Notes under the pieces: model-generated
The model's input: only the letters and a program-made list of their open reading frames with translations
Databases searched by the model: none
Told to the model about the DNA's origin: nothing
Assembly (NCBI GenBank): GCA_037783545.1
Contig: JBBELK010000383.1
Location: 434,001-498,000 of the forward strand
Source of the DNA: Henricia sp. BOLD:AAB3569
Taxonomy: Eukaryota > Echinodermata > Asteroidea > Spinulosida > Echinasteridae
Direction: 5' to 3'
Length of the DNA stretch: 64,000 nt
Program-made: the position numbers and the translations under genes
Shown here: positions 63,788 to 64,000 of the stretch, piece by piece
How the letters are laid out: the number at the start of each line of letters is the position of its first letter
How positions within the stretch are numbered: the stretch's first letter is position 1

Positions 63788-64000
63788 TCATCCCTCGACT
63801 TCAATCTGCAGTCGTCGGGGGGATCTGAGGGCAGAAGAAGCTGACATCCTCCTCCAGGCTGGTCTGTTGGCAGCTGTCGTCGGGAGTTCTTGCATTGTCA
63901 AGTCTGTCCACTCCTTGATGTTGTCGGACCAGCTCTTCCGTTGTCGAAATCGTCTGCGTGCGCCTTTGATGGTGCCTTGTATGGTGGTCTTGCAGAGGCT
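63788..64000 (-). pseudogene. C-terminal tail of a non-LTR retrotransposon RT, partial at the window edge
   Basis: The - strand frame, entering from the right edge, encodes KTTIQGTIKGARRRFRQRKS, WSDNIKEWTDLTMQEL and NRPAWRRMSASSALRSPRR, ending TGA at 63790-63788. The K-T-x-x-Q-G-x-x-x-G-x-R-x-R-G-R-Q-x-x-W-x-D-N-I-x-E-W pattern is the common C-terminal signature of many animal LINE ORF2 proteins. It belongs to a different family from the LINE at 6565-10552 and lies in the intron of gene 2. Only 70 codons are in the window, so whether the gene is intact cannot be judged. Confidence 0.75.

Overview
The window is animal nuclear DNA, AT-rich and packed with transposable elements. It has spliced genes with GT-AG introns, tRNA-derived SINEs, LTR and non-LTR retrotransposons, and piggyBac and Tc1 elements. 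The only host genes I can support are two ST6GalNAc-like sialyltransferases in tandem on the + strand. With the mix of BEL, DIRS, Ty3/gypsy, I/Jockey-like LINE and piggyBac elements, that suggests an invertebrate deuterostome (cephalochordate, hemichordate or echinoderm). I cannot name the species.

Layout. 0-5.5 kb: fold-back MITEs and a tRNA-derived SINE, with no clear gene. 5.5-6.2 kb: a possible PAN-like exon and a tyrosine-recombinase fragment. 6.55-10.55 kb: an I/Jockey-like LINE with a perfect 13-bp target duplication, an internal RT deletion and a nested Tc1 element. 10.59-11.95 kb: a solo LTR flanked by ATAC. 12.08-14.85 kb: a long-TIR element with a duplicated CpG-rich block. 15.54-17.90 kb: a complete-ended piggyBac element between TTAA sites, with a frameshifted transposase. 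19.87-28.34 kb: sialyltransferase gene 1, seven coding exons covering all four sialyl motifs. 28.5-41.7 kb: fold-back elements, SINEs, a LINE fragment and satellites. 42.03-58.61 kb: a nested retrotransposon stack. 59-61.9 kb: AT-rich repeats and transposon fragments. 62.06 kb to the right edge: 5' exons of sialyltransferase gene 2, then the C-terminal tail of another LINE on the - strand.

The stack is the most complex region. A Ty3/gypsy element (- strand) keeps LTRs, PBS, gag and integrase but has lost protease, RT and RNase H. In the gap lie a BEL/Pao element (LTRs, CAAAG target duplication, gag and pol with a few lesions) and a DIRS-like element truncated inside its tyrosine recombinase. 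A tRNA SINE sits in the gypsy gag. A 1,530-bp TA-flanked element with 26-bp perfect TIRs, built largely from CCTGTGGTA repeats, sits in the DIRS recombinase. That last element is the best candidate for something undescribed.

Functionally, the two sialyltransferases would be type II Golgi enzymes adding sialic acid to GalNAc of O-glycans. They share intron phase and exon sequence, so they look like a local duplication later separated by about 34 kb of transposons. Everything else is mobile DNA or unassigned intergenic sequence.
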